A DNA stretch of 64,000 bases from Methylobacterium sp. E-045 (GTDB taxonomy: Bacteria; Pseudomonadota; Alphaproteobacteria; Rhizobiales; Beijerinckiaceae): contig NZ_JAKSYE010000055.1 of assembly GCF_022829685.1 (NCBI RefSeq), positions 1 through 64,000 of the forward strand, written 5' to 3'. The stretch's first letter is position 1. Each line of letters starts with the position of its first letter. A program made the position numbers and the translations under genes. The notes under the pieces are model-generated. The model saw nothing but the letters and a program-made list of their open reading frames with translations, was not told the DNA's origin and did no database searches. Positions 26,230 through 36,396 of the stretch are shown one piece after another.

Positions 26230-26862
26230 TCAGTGGACGCGCGCCCGGTCCACCACCGCGCGGGCCGCCTCGAAGGCCTCGTCCGCATCGAGGTCTGTGG
26301 TGTCGAGGAGAACGGCGTCGGCGGCGGCCTTGAGGGGGGCCGTGGAGCGTTGCGCGTCACGCGCATCGCGGGCGACGATGTCGGACAGGATCGCCCCGAG
26401 GCTCGCCGGCTCGCCGCGCCGCAGGAGTTCGAGGTGCCGGCGCCGGGCGCGCTCCTCGGCGGCGGCGGTGATGAACAGCTTCACCTGGGCCTGCGGGCAG
26501 ACCACCGTACCGATGTCGCGGCCATCGAGGACGGCACCGCTGGCGCCCCCGGCGAAGCGCTGCTGCCAGGCGAGCAGGGCCGCGCGCACGGCCGGGATCG
26601 ACGAGATGCGGGAGGCCGCGTCTCCCATCGCCCGCTCGCGCAGCCTCGGGTCGGCTAGGCGGTCGGCGATCAGCGTCGCGGCGGCCCGTGCCGCGGCGGC
26701 GTGATCGTCGAGGTTGCAGCCGGCATCGATCACCGTGAGGGCCACGGCCCGGTAGAGCAGGCCGGTATCGAGATGCGGCAGCCCGTAATGCGCGGCGAGG
26801 CGCTTGGCGAGCGTGCCCTTGCCCGAGGCGGCGGGCCCATCGATCGCGATGACCATCGGCAT
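26230..26862 (-). CDS. cmk: Cytidylate kinase
   Basis: Phosphorylates CMP and dCMP to the diphosphates. The 210-aa protein starts MPMVIAIDGPAASGKGTLAK with the P-loop, followed by LPHLDTGLLYRAVAL, VLDGRDIGTVVCPQAQVKLF and RRHLELLRRGE. These are the standard motifs of bacterial Cmk, and the length is normal. The start at 26862 lies 5 bp after the aroA stop. An aroA-cmk pair is a widespread gene order in alphaproteobacteria. Confidence 0.97.
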   Translation of the reverse strand: MPMVIAIDGPAASGKGTLAKRLAAHYGLPHLDTGLLYRAVALTVIDAGCNLDDHAAAARAAATLIADRLADPRLRERAMGDAASRISSIPAVRAALLAWQQRFAGGASGAVLDGRDIGTVVCPQAQVKLFITAAAEERARRRHLELLRRGEPASLGAILSDIVARDARDAQRSTAPLKAAADAVLLDTTDLDADEAFEAARAVVDRARVH

Positions 26863-26867
26863 GGGGC

Positions 26868-28286
<1,419 letters not shown>

Positions 28287-28467
28287 TCATGAGGCCGGTT
28301 ACCACGCAGGCGGGGCGGCGTCATCCGACCCGTCGTGGCCTGCGCGCGGTCGAATCCGGTTGAGGTTTGGGCCGAACGCGGCGGATCGCCCGCGCAAGGG
28401 CATTTGACAGGACCGTTTCACCCGACTAACGGGGCGCCTCTCCCAAATCCCTATCAGAGGTTCGCCC

Positions 28468-28857
28468 GTGGCCAGACCGGAACTCGGCTTGAAGCGTCAA
28501 TGCATGAGCTGCGGCGCGAAATTCTACGATCTCGACAAGGATCCCGCGACCTGCCCGAAATGCGGGACCATCTATCAGGCCGCCGCGACGTCGCGCATCG
28601 CCGCTCCCGCCCTCGCCTCCCGCGCCGCAGCCGTCCCGGCTGACGACGACGAGGATACGGATGCTGAGAAGGGCGGTCCCGAGATCGTCTCCCTGGACGA
28701 GGTCGAGGCCGCCGAGGATGAGGCGGACACCACGACCGGCGACGACGATGCCGATTCGACCGACGCCGACGACACCTTCCTCGAGGAGGAGGATAGCGGC
28801 GATGACGACGTGGCCGATCTCATCGACGGCGACATCGAGAACGACGAGGAAAGCTGA
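28468..28857 (+). CDS. FYDLN-acid zinc-ribbon protein (TIGR02300)
   Basis: The 129-aa protein belongs to a small alphaproteobacterial family of unknown function. The N-terminus has a four-cysteine zinc ribbon (QCMSCGAKFYDLDKDPATCP, then KCG), including the FYDL motif that names the family. The C-terminal ~60 residues are extremely acidic (runs of Asp and Glu such as DDDEDTDAEKG and FLEEEDSGDDD). The start is GTG at 28468. It often lies next to aroA and tRNA-Ala, as here; this is recalled from memory and not searched. Confidence 0.88.
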   Translation: MARPELGLKRQCMSCGAKFYDLDKDPATCPKCGTIYQAAATSRIAAPALASRAAAVPADDDEDTDAEKGGPEIVSLDEVEAAEDEADTTTGDDDADSTDADDTFLEEEDSGDDDVADLIDGDIENDEES

Positions 28858-29036
28858 GGCGCGCCCCCGCCTCGCTTCGCCTGGCCCGAGAGCCCCGGCC
28901 GAAAATTCTCGACGGGGAATGCGATTAGGGGCTTGAGTCCGGGCAACGGCCCGAATATAGAACCGCCTCCGCCGGACGCCGCAAGGCAGGTTGGCGGAAC
29001 GACCACCGCGAGACGTGTTGCGGTGGTCCCAGAAGT

Positions 29037-29112
29037 GGGGCCTTAGCTCAGCTGGGAGAGCGCTTCCATGGCATGGAAGAGGTCATCGGTTCGATCCCGT
29101 TAGGCTCCACCA
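29037..29112 (+). tRNA. tRNA-Ala (anticodon GGC), copy 1
   Basis: A 76-nt cloverleaf with encoded CCA end. The acceptor stem is GGGGCCT/AGGCTCC, with the G3-U70 wobble that alanyl-tRNA synthetase needs. The anticodon stem is CTTCC/GGAAG around the loop ATGGCAT (anticodon GGC, reads GCC). T loop TTCGATC. The T stem (ATCGG/CCGTT) has a U-U mismatch at pair 50-64. An identical copy follows 130 bp downstream. Confidence 0.95.
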
Positions 29113-29242
29113 TTTCTTTCCGTCCGGTTCGCGGATGTCGACTCGAGGGTCGGCTTTCAACGAATCGGGCAAGACCGATCTCGGTGAGGTTCACCGAAGA
29201 TGACGACATTCGCGAGACGGCGTCGCGATTGTCCCGGAATGT

Positions 29243-29318
29243 GGGGCCTTAGCTCAGCTGGGAGAGCGCTTCCATGGCATGGAAGAGGTCATCGGTTCGA
29301 TCCCGTTAGGCTCCACCA
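29243..29318 (+). tRNA. tRNA-Ala (anticodon GGC), copy 2
   Basis: Identical over all 76 nt, including CCA, to the copy at 29037-29112 and sharing its U50-U64 T-stem mismatch. The flanking sequences differ, so only the tRNA itself is duplicated. Both are probably cotranscribed. Confidence 0.95.
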
Positions 29319-29836
29319 TTCACTTTCAGCCGCCTGCCCATCCTCTCCAGGGTGGTGTGTCGTCCCGCCCCGACCACTGACTTTCCAAGATCGCCGGCGA
29401 GGCCGATGTCCCTCCCAGGTCGATGCTGCCACGCGCGTTCCCCGGGACACCGATGCGTCCTGGCATCGCGAATGTTGCGGCTCGTGGGGCGACAACGCTA
29501 CCGCGCGGAATGGTGTCGCCCTTCGAAATTCAATCGTGCGTATGTCCGGTCGCAAGCTCGATTGCGGAAGACGTCGGCTCTGATCGATCCATCGAGATCA
29601 TCCTGCCCGATACGGGAAGCTTTGACGTGAGGGCGATGCCGAGCGACCTGTTCGTCTTTGGCGCGTGACGGGTGCGCCTCGGCCCATGGGCTTCGTGAGC
29701 GGGCAATCCGCTTGCCCCGCCCATCGGTCGGGCAGGGACGTCGCCGCCCCGCCCCGGCATGGTCCTCGGATGCCCGTGTCCGATGCCGATCACGCCGCGA
29801 TGCGCGGCGCCACCGCCCTGTGGGAGACGATCCCGC
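29319..29836. other. Gene-poor region between tRNA-Ala and the RTX gene
   Basis: About 520 bp without a gene that can be supported. Short open frames exist on both strands (for example 29423-29668, plus strand) but show no signal peptide, known motif or good ribosome site. A 6-bp GGGCAA hairpin at 29701-29717 lies downstream of the minus-strand RTX gene but lacks a U-run. Confidence 0.5.
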
Positions 29837-31714
29837 TCAGACGATGTGGAAATCCTGGTACGTGAGCGCGATCGGGTGATCGAGCACGGCGAACGTCACC
29901 GCGGAGGCGCTTCCGCTGCCGTCCTTGTCGTAGGATAGGGTCCCCGTGCTGCGGTCGTAGAGGATGCGGTCGGTGGGATCCGCCGAACCGGTGGAGAGAT
30001 CCTTGAACGCCGTGGCGGCCAGCGTGCCCGTGGGCAGGGCCGGGGCGACCGCCTTCGCGATCTCAATCGTATCGGCGGTCTCGAAATCCGTGATGTGATC
30101 GACATTGGCGGCGGAGAAGGCGGTGCTGAAGCGGAACGTGTCGCTGCCCGCTCCGCCGGTGAGGACGTCCTTGCCGAGCAGGCCGTCGAGCCGGTCATCG
30201 CCGGCATTGCCCACGAGGGTGTTGGCGACCTTGCTCCCCGTGATGGCGTCGGCGAAGACCGAGCCGAGGACCGCTTCGATGGAGGTCAAGGTATAGGTGC
30301 TGCCGAAGGTGCCGGTCGCGGTGCCGGCGCCGAGATCCACGATGGCGCCATTGACGGCGCCGAAAAGGTCGTCGTTCCGGAAATCGAGGGTGTCGATGCC
30401 GGACCCACCGTCGATCGTGTCGTTTCCGGCGTGGCCGGTGAAGCGGTTCGCAAGGCTATCGCCGGTCAGGTGGTCGTCGAACTGGGTGCCGACGATGGCC
30501 TCGATCCCGATCAGCTTGTCGGTGGTGCCGAAGCCGTCCGTCGCCGTGCCGGCCGCGAGATCGACCGTGACGCCGGAGCCGCCGCCATTGTCGACGTCCC
30601 TGTCGTAGCGAACCTCGTCGAACCCCTTGCCGCCGTTGATCGTGTCGTTACCGCCGAGCCCGTAGAACCCCTCGTAGGCGGCGCTCGCGGCGTTGCCTCC
30701 GGTCAGGATGTCGACATATTGCGTGCCGCGCACGACCTCGATGCTGATCAGCGTGTCGTGGTTGCCGAACCCGTCGGTGGCGGTGCCCTTCGCGAGGTTG
30801 ACGGTCACGCCCTGGAGCCCGCCGAAGCTCGCGTCCCTGTCGTAGCGGGCCGCGTCGTTGCCGCCGCCGCCGTCGAGGGTATCGTCACCGGCGAGGCCGA
30901 TCAGGCTGTCGAAGCTCCGGTCGTTCGTGTCGTTGCCGTGCAGCTTGTCGGCGTATCGGGTTCCGCGCACGCCTTCGATGTTGCTGACCGTATCGGTGGT
31001 GCCGAACCCGTCGATGGCGGTCCCCGCCGCGAGGTTCACGGTGACGCCGCTGTTGCCGCCGAAATTGGCGTCCTTGTCGTAGCGCAGTTCGTCGTAGCCC
31101 GAACCGCCATCGATGGTGTCGTTCCCGCCGAGGCCGAGGAAGAAGTTGTTCGCGCTGTTCGGGTCGGTGTCCCCGCCCGAGAGCTTGTCGTCATAGGCGG
31201 TGCCTCGCACCGATTCGATGTTGCGGAGCGTGTCGACGGTCCCGAACCCGTCGACGGCCTTGCCGGTGGTGAGATTGACGGTGACACCCTGCGTGCCGCC
31301 GAAGGCCGCGTCCCGATCGTAGCGGACCTCGTCGAATCCGCTGCCGCCGTCGATCACGTCCTTGCCGGCGAGCCCGTAGAAATACTCCCCCGTGCTGTCC
31401 AGGGCGACATTGCCTCCCGTAAGCTTGTCGGCGAGTTGCGTTCCCATCACCGCTTCGATGGAGATCAGCGTATCGGCGTTGCCGAATCCATCCGTGGCCT
31501 TGCCGGTGGCGAAGTTGACGATGACGCCCTTCGTGCCACCAAGCCGAAAATCGTTCGCATAATTGGCGATATCGAATCCGGCACCACCATCGATCCGATC
31601 CTTCCCGTCGAGGCCGGAAATGACATCGTCGCCTGCCATGCCATTGATGGTATTGCTCTGGCCGAGGTCATCGACATAGGTGTCGTTATTAGGTGTGAGA
31701 TTGACCACCGACAT
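29837..31714 (-). CDS. RTX-type calcium-binding repeat protein, probably secreted by a type I system
   Basis: The 625-aa protein is acidic, lacks an N-terminal signal peptide and contains no cysteine. Residues ~21-499 are six repeats of about 75-90 residues. Each has one RTX nonapeptide patch (such as GLGGNDTIDGGSG), then RYDRD-x-FGG, GVTVNLAxGTAxDGFG, TLxxIExVRGT and LTGG. A final RTX patch (GNAGDDRLDGLLGKDVLTGG) leads into a serralysin-type C-terminal domain, GSDTFRFSTAFSAANVDHIT, ending LTYQDFHIV. That end fits an uncleaved C-terminal secretion signal. No enzymatic domain is visible, so an adhesin or matrix role is likely. No ABC exporter lies nearby. Confidence 0.88.
   Translation of the reverse strand: MSVVNLTPNNDTYVDDLGQSNTINGMAGDDVISGLDGKDRIDGGAGFDIANYANDFRLGGTKGVIVNFATGKATDGFGNADTLISIEAVMGTQLADKLTGGNVALDSTGEYFYGLAGKDVIDGGSGFDEVRYDRDAAFGGTQGVTVNLTTGKAVDGFGTVDTLRNIESVRGTAYDDKLSGGDTDPNSANNFFLGLGGNDTIDGGSGYDELRYDKDANFGGNSGVTVNLAAGTAIDGFGTTDTVSNIEGVRGTRYADKLHGNDTNDRSFDSLIGLAGDDTLDGGGGNDAARYDRDASFGGLQGVTVNLAKGTATDGFGNHDTLISIEVVRGTQYVDILTGGNAASAAYEGFYGLGGNDTINGGKGFDEVRYDRDVDNGGGSGVTVDLAAGTATDGFGTTDKLIGIEAIVGTQFDDHLTGDSLANRFTGHAGNDTIDGGSGIDTLDFRNDDLFGAVNGAIVDLGAGTATGTFGSTYTLTSIEAVLGSVFADAITGSKVANTLVGNAGDDRLDGLLGKDVLTGGAGSDTFRFSTAFSAANVDHITDFETADTIEIAKAVAPALPTGTLAATAFKDLSTGSADPTDRILYDRSTGTLSYDKDGSGSASAVTFAVLDHPIALTYQDFHIV
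30218..31654 (-). repeat. Six in-frame ~237-bp repeats within the RTX gene
   Basis: Codons ~21-499 comprise six units; units 2 to 4 are exactly 79 codons and units 5 and 6 are a few codons shorter. The units are diverged but clearly homologous, each built as RTX patch, RYDRD strand, GVTVNL strand, DGFG turn, IExVRGT strand. Such arrays can change copy number by recombination. Confidence 0.8.
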
Positions 31715-32041
31715 GTTCGCCCCGCCGTCAAATCAATGATTCGTGATGAATTTGGAGTGTTCGAAAAGGAATGACGGGTGTTGATACCTCGGACGGGTCC
31801 AAGATCAAATAGTCTTTGTGCGACGACGCAGTGATGGCCGCCATCCGGACGTGGGAAGATTGCGGTTTGGTCGTCCGGGCCGGGGTGTTGCTCGGCTGCC
31901 CCTGCCGGTCTTCGGCGCGGCACTCCATCCCCCGGCACAGCCCTGCCGGAGGCCGGCGATCCCGCTCCGCGTGACGATGATGCATGACCGGCGCTACGGC
32001 GACGGCGTGTGCAGGCAAGCGCCGCATGATAATCCGGGGTC
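31715..32041. other. Divergent intergenic region between the RTX gene and a chorismate-lyase-like gene
   Basis: A 327-bp gap that should hold the promoters of both divergent genes. Bases 31730-31825 are relatively AT-rich and are the best place for the RTX promoter. No clear operator or RNA gene was recognised. Confidence 0.45.
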
Positions 32042-32608
32042 ATGACGCGTCCCGCAACACCGCTCGCCCTCACCTCGCGCTCTGCTTCGGACGCCGAGCT
32101 GCTGATCGAGACTCTGAGCGCACGGCTCCTGAACGGCGACAGCGCGACGACGGTGCTCGAGGGCTGGTGCGAGGAGCGTCGGCTCGCGTCGGCGGCCCGT
32201 CTGGTGGCGACGCGGGTTCCGGGTCCCGACCGGCTTCCGAACCCGGCGCAGAGCCGGCGGTTCGCCTTGCTCGACGGAGAGGTGGTTCGGTACCGGCACG
32301 TCCGCCTGAGTTGCGCAGGCCACGTCCTGTCTCAGGCCGAGAACTGGTACGTCCCGGCTCGCCTGACGACGGAGATGAACCGGTCCCTCGACGTGACCGA
32401 GGCGCCCTTCGGCCGGGTGGTCCACACCCTGTTCCCCAAACGGCGGAACCTCCGCCTGTTGAGATTGTGGGAGCGGGATGCGGGTATTCCCGGCCCGTCG
32501 GATCTCGTCTTCGCCATCGAGGCGATCCTCTCGGACCGGTCGGGGCGTCCGATCTGCGAGGTCAGCGAGACCTATACCGGCGCCATCCTCGCAGAAGGCA
32601 GCGTTTAG
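32042..32608 (+). CDS. Chorismate-lyase-like / UTRA-fold protein
   Basis: The 188-aa protein has no signal peptide. Its core reads as VRYRHVRLSCAGHVLSQAEN (shown in part), then WYVPARLTTEMNRSLDVTE and PFGRVVHTLF, the pattern seen in the UbiC/DUF98 chorismate-lyase-like superfamily. In true chorismate lyase an Arg and Glu in such strands bind the substrate; here R and E residues are present, but their equivalence cannot be shown by eye. Activity is therefore uncertain. It converges on rfbA with a 9-bp gap. Confidence 0.55.
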   Translation: MTRPATPLALTSRSASDAELLIETLSARLLNGDSATTVLEGWCEERRLASAARLVATRVPGPDRLPNPAQSRRFALLDGEVVRYRHVRLSCAGHVLSQAENWYVPARLTTEMNRSLDVTEAPFGRVVHTLFPKRRNLRLLRLWERDAGIPGPSDLVFAIEAILSDRSGRPICEVSETYTGAILAEGSV

Positions 32609-32617
32609 CCGCGCTCG

Positions 32618-33508
32618 TCACTCGTCGAGACGGAATTCCGGGTCGAGCTTCGACAGTTTCAGCAGGTTCTGGCCATAGGCGGTCTTGGCGAAGAGCTCGC
32701 CGCGGGCGATCAGCTGCGCCTTGTCGATGAATCCTTGGAGATAGGCGATTTCCTCCAGGCAGGCGACCTGGAGGCCCTGCCGGTTCTGAAGCGTCCGCAC
32801 GAACTCGCCCGCCTCCAGCAGGCTGTCATGCGTCCCCGTATCGAGCCAGGCATAGCCGCGCGACATGCGCTGCACATGGAGTTCGCCGAGGTCGAGATAG
32901 GCCTGGTTGACGGAGGTGATCTCCAACTCGCCGCGGGCCGAGGGCTTCACGGCGGCGGCGATGTCGAGCACCCGGTTGTCGTAGAAGTAGAGGCCGGTCA
33001 CGGCCCAGGGGCTTTCGGGCTCCGAAGGCTTCTCGACGATGCGAAGGGGGCGTCCGTCACGGTCGAGGGTGACCACGCCGTAGGCCTCCGGGTGGTCCAC
33101 ATGATAGGCGAAGATCGTCGCGCCGCTTGCCCGTTCGCGCGCCTGTTTCAGCATGGCGCTCATGCCCGAGCCGAAGAACAGGTTGTCGCCCAGTACCAGG
33201 GCGACGTCGTCCGAGCCGACGAAGTTGCGCCCGATGGTGAAGGCCTGGGCGAGGCCTTCCGGGCGCGGCTGAACGGCGTAGCTGAAGGAGAGGCCGAACT
33301 GCTCGCCGGTGCCGAACAGGCGCTCGTAATTGCCGAGATGCTCGGGGCTCGAGATGATCAGGATCTCGCGGATGCCGGCGAGCATCAGCACCGAGACCGG
33401 GTAATAGATCATCGGCTTGTCGTAGACGGGCAGAAGCTGCTTGTTGATCGACAGGGTCGCCGGATGGAGGCGCGTGCCGGACCCGCCGGCGAGAACGATG
33501 CCCTTCAT
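32618..33508 (-). CDS. rfbA: Glucose-1-phosphate thymidylyltransferase
   Basis: First step of dTDP-L-rhamnose synthesis, making dTDP-glucose from glucose-1-phosphate and dTTP. The 296-aa protein has the nucleotidyltransferase motif MKGIVLAGGSGTRLHPATLS, KQLLPVYDKPMIYYP, LVLGDNLFFGSG and VEKPSEPESPWAVTGLYFYD (shown in part). Length is normal. Its ATG overlaps the rfbD stop as ATGA. Last gene of an rfbC-B-D-A operon on the minus strand. Confidence 0.97.
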   Translation of the reverse strand: MKGIVLAGGSGTRLHPATLSINKQLLPVYDKPMIYYPVSVLMLAGIREILIISSPEHLGNYERLFGTGEQFGLSFSYAVQPRPEGLAQAFTIGRNFVGSDDVALVLGDNLFFGSGMSAMLKQARERASGATIFAYHVDHPEAYGVVTLDRDGRPLRIVEKPSEPESPWAVTGLYFYDNRVLDIAAAVKPSARGELEITSVNQAYLDLGELHVQRMSRGYAWLDTGTHDSLLEAGEFVRTLQNRQGLQVACLEEIAYLQGFIDKAQLIARGELFAKTAYGQNLLKLSKLDPEFRLDE

Positions 33509-34413
33509 GACTGTGTCTCTGCTGAATGAGGCGCGGGGCCGACAAGCCGATCGAGGATGTCGTCGAGGGCGGCCTGCCAGGGACGCGGCGTCAGCCCATA
33601 GGCTGTCGTCAGGCTCTCCGTCGACAGTTCGGAATTGGCGGGCCGCCGCGCGGGCGTCGGATAGGCGCTCGTGGGGATGCCGTTGACCGGAACGCCCCGC
33701 CCGCCGCGCGCGGCCGAGCCGGCGACGATGGCCTGCGCGAAACCGTGCCAGGTGGTGGCGCCCGCGTTGACGAAGTGGTGCGTGCCCGTGGGCGCGTCGC
33801 TGTCGGCGGAAAGACGCAGGGCGATGTCCGCGAGGGCGGCGGCGAGATCGGCGGCCGAGGTCGGGCAGCCGCGCTGGTCGTTCACCACGTTCAGCGCCTC
33901 CCGCTCGGCGGCGAGCCGCAGCATCGTCTTCACGAAGTTGCCCCGGTGCGGGCTCACGACCCAGGCCGTGCGCAGGATCGCGTGGCGCGGATTGGCGGTG
34001 CGGACCGCCATCTCGCCGGCGGCCTTGCTGGCGCCGTAGACGCTCGTCGGACGGATCGGTGCGTCGGGCGCGTAGGCGCCGGGCGCGGCGCCGTCGAAGA
34101 CGTAATCGGTGGAGACGTGGACGAGGGGGATGCCCCGCCGCGCCGTCTCGGCCGCCAGGATGGCGGGGGCTAGGGCGTTGAGGCGCCAGGCCTCCACCAC
34201 CTCCGACTCGGCCTTGTCGACGGCGGTATAGGCGGCGGCGTTCACCACCGCCCCGATCGTGCGCTCGGAGAACACCCGGGCCACGGCGGCGGCGTCGGTG
34301 ATGTCCAGTTCGGAACGGGTCGGGGCGACGAGGGTCACGCCCGGGCCCCAGTGCCGGGAGGCCTGCAGTTCGGTGCCGACCTGGCCCGCCCCGCCGAGGA
34401 TCAGGATATCCAT
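33505..34413 (-). CDS. rfbD: dTDP-4-dehydrorhamnose reductase
   Basis: Final step of dTDP-L-rhamnose synthesis. The 302-aa short-chain dehydrogenase begins MDILILGGAGQVGTELQ, a Rossmann glycine motif. It continues with VVNAAAYTAVDKAESE, VHVSTDYVFDG, and the catalytic YGASKAAGE (Tyr-x3-Lys). ILRTAWVVSPHRGNFVKTML is also typical of RmlD. The start at 34413 lies one base after the rfbB stop, showing tight coupling; open sequence further upstream is just read-through of rfbB in another frame. Confidence 0.96.
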   Translation of the reverse strand: MDILILGGAGQVGTELQASRHWGPGVTLVAPTRSELDITDAAAVARVFSERTIGAVVNAAAYTAVDKAESEVVEAWRLNALAPAILAAETARRGIPLVHVSTDYVFDGAAPGAYAPDAPIRPTSVYGASKAAGEMAVRTANPRHAILRTAWVVSPHRGNFVKTMLRLAAEREALNVVNDQRGCPTSAADLAAALADIALRLSADSDAPTGTHHFVNAGATTWHGFAQAIVAGSAARGGRGVPVNGIPTSAYPTPARRPANSELSTESLTTAYGLTPRPWQAALDDILDRLVGPAPHSAETQS

Positions 34414-34414
34414 G

Positions 34415-35491
34415 TCACGCCTTCGTCGCTTGTGCGCCGAGGCCGAGACGCTCGCCGGTATAGCGGCCCTCGCGGATCGGGCGCCACCAGGCCTCGTTGG
34501 CGAGATACCAGCGCACGGTCTCCTCCAGGGCGTCCTCGAAGGATTTGGTGGGGGTCCAGCCGATCTCGCGCTCGGCCTTACCGCGGTCGATGGCGTAGCG
34601 CCGGTCATGGCCCGGCCGGTCGGCGACGAAGGCGATCAGGCGCTCGTGCGGTCCATGGTCCGGCAGCAAGCGGTCAAAGGCGGCGCAGAGGGCCTTCACC
34701 ACCGCGAGGTTGTTGCGCACCGAGCGGCCGCCCAGGAGATAGGTCTCGCCGAGGCGGCCCCGTTCCAGCACCGCCACGAGGCCGCGTGCGTGGTCCTCCA
34801 CGTGGATCCAGTCGCGCTCGTTGAGGCCGTCGCCGTAGACCGGCAGGGGCCGGCCTTCGAGGGCGTTCAGGATCATCAGCGGAATCAGCTTTTCGGGGAA
34901 GTGCCGGGGGCCGTAATTGTTGGAGCAGTTCGTCACCAGCACCGGCAGGCCGTAGGTCTCGTGCCATGCGCGCGCCAGATGGTCGGAGGCGGCCTTGGAG
35001 GCCGAATAGGGCGAGCGCGGATCGTAGCGGCTGTCCTCGGTGAAGAAGCCGTCGGGGGGAAGCGAGCCGTAGACCTCGTCGGTGGAGACGTGGAGGAACC
35101 GGAACGCCGCCCTCGCCTCGCCGGTCAGGCTCTCCCAATAGGTGCGGGCGCCGTCGAGCATCACCTGCGTGCCGACGACGTTGGTGCGGATGAAGGCACC
35201 GGGATCGGTGATCGAGCGGTCCACATGGCTCTCAGCGGCCAGATGCATGACGGCATCCGGCCGGAACTCGGCGTAGAGGGCGTGCACGGTGGCGGGATCG
35301 CAGATGTCGCCGGTCACGAGCCGGTGCCGCGGATCGCCGTCGAGGGGCGCCAGCGAGATCGGATTGGCCGCATAGGTCAGCGCGTCGAGGGTGGCGACCT
35401 CATGGCCGAGATCCTGGACGAGGTGCAGGACCAGCGCCGAGCCGATGAAGCCACATCCGCCCGTGACCAGGATGCGCAGGGGTTTGGCCAT
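34415..35491 (-). CDS. rfbB: dTDP-glucose 4,6-dehydratase
   Basis: Second step of dTDP-L-rhamnose synthesis. The 358-aa extended short-chain dehydrogenase has the Rossmann motif ILVTGGCGFIGSALVLHL, the active-site region HVSTDEVYGSL and the catalytic YSASKAASDHL. NYGPRHFPEKLIPLMILNAL and GDGLNERDWIHVEDHARGL (family signature) follow. The ATG at 35491 has GAGGA 9 nt upstream; a GTG two codons earlier is less well placed. About 165 bp separate it from rfbC upstream. Confidence 0.97.
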   Translation of the reverse strand: MAKPLRILVTGGCGFIGSALVLHLVQDLGHEVATLDALTYAANPISLAPLDGDPRHRLVTGDICDPATVHALYAEFRPDAVMHLAAESHVDRSITDPGAFIRTNVVGTQVMLDGARTYWESLTGEARAAFRFLHVSTDEVYGSLPPDGFFTEDSRYDPRSPYSASKAASDHLARAWHETYGLPVLVTNCSNNYGPRHFPEKLIPLMILNALEGRPLPVYGDGLNERDWIHVEDHARGLVAVLERGRLGETYLLGGRSVRNNLAVVKALCAAFDRLLPDHGPHERLIAFVADRPGHDRRYAIDRGKAEREIGWTPTKSFEDALEETVRWYLANEAWWRPIREGRYTGERLGLGAQATKA

Positions 35492-35656
35492 CTTCACAAA
35501 TCCTCGTGGTCACGCATGGGCGGGTCCGTATCCTATGGCTACCACGTGGCGTCGCGTATGGGGCGGGCGGTGGCTCGGCGTGCCTCACAAAACTCCCGGA
35601 CGCGGTCCGGTCTCCCTCCGAGCGCGATGGTGCGGCGGGAGTTTCGTGAGAGACGC

Positions 35657-36208
35657 TCAGAACACCGTGCCGAGATCGGCGAAGGACGGTGCCACGCGAT
35701 CCTTGTCGGACAGGACGGCCTCGTTCTCGCCGACCGGCCAGGCGATGGCCAGTTCCGGATCGTTCCAGGCCAGATTGCGGTCGTGCTCGCGGCTGTAATA
35801 CGCTGACACCTTGTAGGCGACCATGGTGTCCGGTTCCAGGGTGCAGAACCCATGGCCGAACCCCACCGGGACGTAGAGCTGTTCGCCCGCGGCGGCGTCG
35901 AGCCGGACGGCGACGTGCCGGCCATAGGTCTCGGAGCCGCGCCGCAGGTCGACGGCGACATCGAGGATGGCGCCCGACAGGACGCGCACGAGCTTGGCCT
36001 GGCCCGCCGGTGCGAGCTGGAAATGCAGGCCGCGAACGGTCCCGCTCTGTGCGGAGAAGGATTGATTGTCCTGCACGAAGGTGTCGGCGATCCCGGCCGC
36101 TGCCAGGATATCGGCCCGGAAGGTCTCCGAGAACCAGCCCCTGTCGTCGCCGAACCGGTTGGGCACGACCCGCCTGACTGCGGGAATCTGTGTCTCGATC
36201 ACACGCAT
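35657..36208 (-). CDS. rfbC: dTDP-4-dehydrorhamnose 3,5-epimerase
   Basis: Third step of dTDP-L-rhamnose synthesis. The 183-aa cupin protein starts MRVIETQIPAVRRVVPNRFG and has DDRGWFSETFRAD, the catalytic-His segment GTVRGLHFQLAP, and VAVDLRRGSETYGRHVAV. LYVPVGFGHGFCTLEPDTMV also fits RmlC. The ATG at 36208 is preceded by GGTGGA. It heads the minus-strand rfbC-B-D-A set. The pathway usually feeds O-antigen or exopolysaccharide, but no glycosyltransferase lies in the window. Confidence 0.96.
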   Translation of the reverse strand: MRVIETQIPAVRRVVPNRFGDDRGWFSETFRADILAAAGIADTFVQDNQSFSAQSGTVRGLHFQLAPAGQAKLVRVLSGAILDVAVDLRRGSETYGRHVAVRLDAAAGEQLYVPVGFGHGFCTLEPDTMVAYKVSAYYSREHDRNLAWNDPELAIAWPVGENEAVLSDKDRVAPSFADLGTVF

Positions 36209-36396
36209 CGCGATCCACCCTTCTGCATCGGGGGCCTCTAGGCGCGTGCCGGGCCGCCCTGTCAAGGCATCCGCCGGCGTTCTCGCCCGTCCCGACCGGG
36301 CGCTTGCCCCTCTGGCGCCCGGAGGGCTAACTCCCGCTTCTCGCGAGGTGGGACCGCCCCGGCGGCCGCCGGAACCGTTCTGGAGGACGTACGACG

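Noticed and set aside
29037..29318. tRNA pair as an integration site for a mobile element
   Set aside because: No integrase, no displaced 3' tRNA fragment and no change in gene character nearby.
29423..29668. 81-codon frame after the tRNA-Ala pair
   Set aside because: No signal peptide, no known motif, no ribosome site; could not be supported.
30218..31654. Periodic repeats as a CRISPR-like array
   Set aside because: The ~237-bp period is in frame and codes for RTX protein repeats; there are no short identical repeats with spacers.
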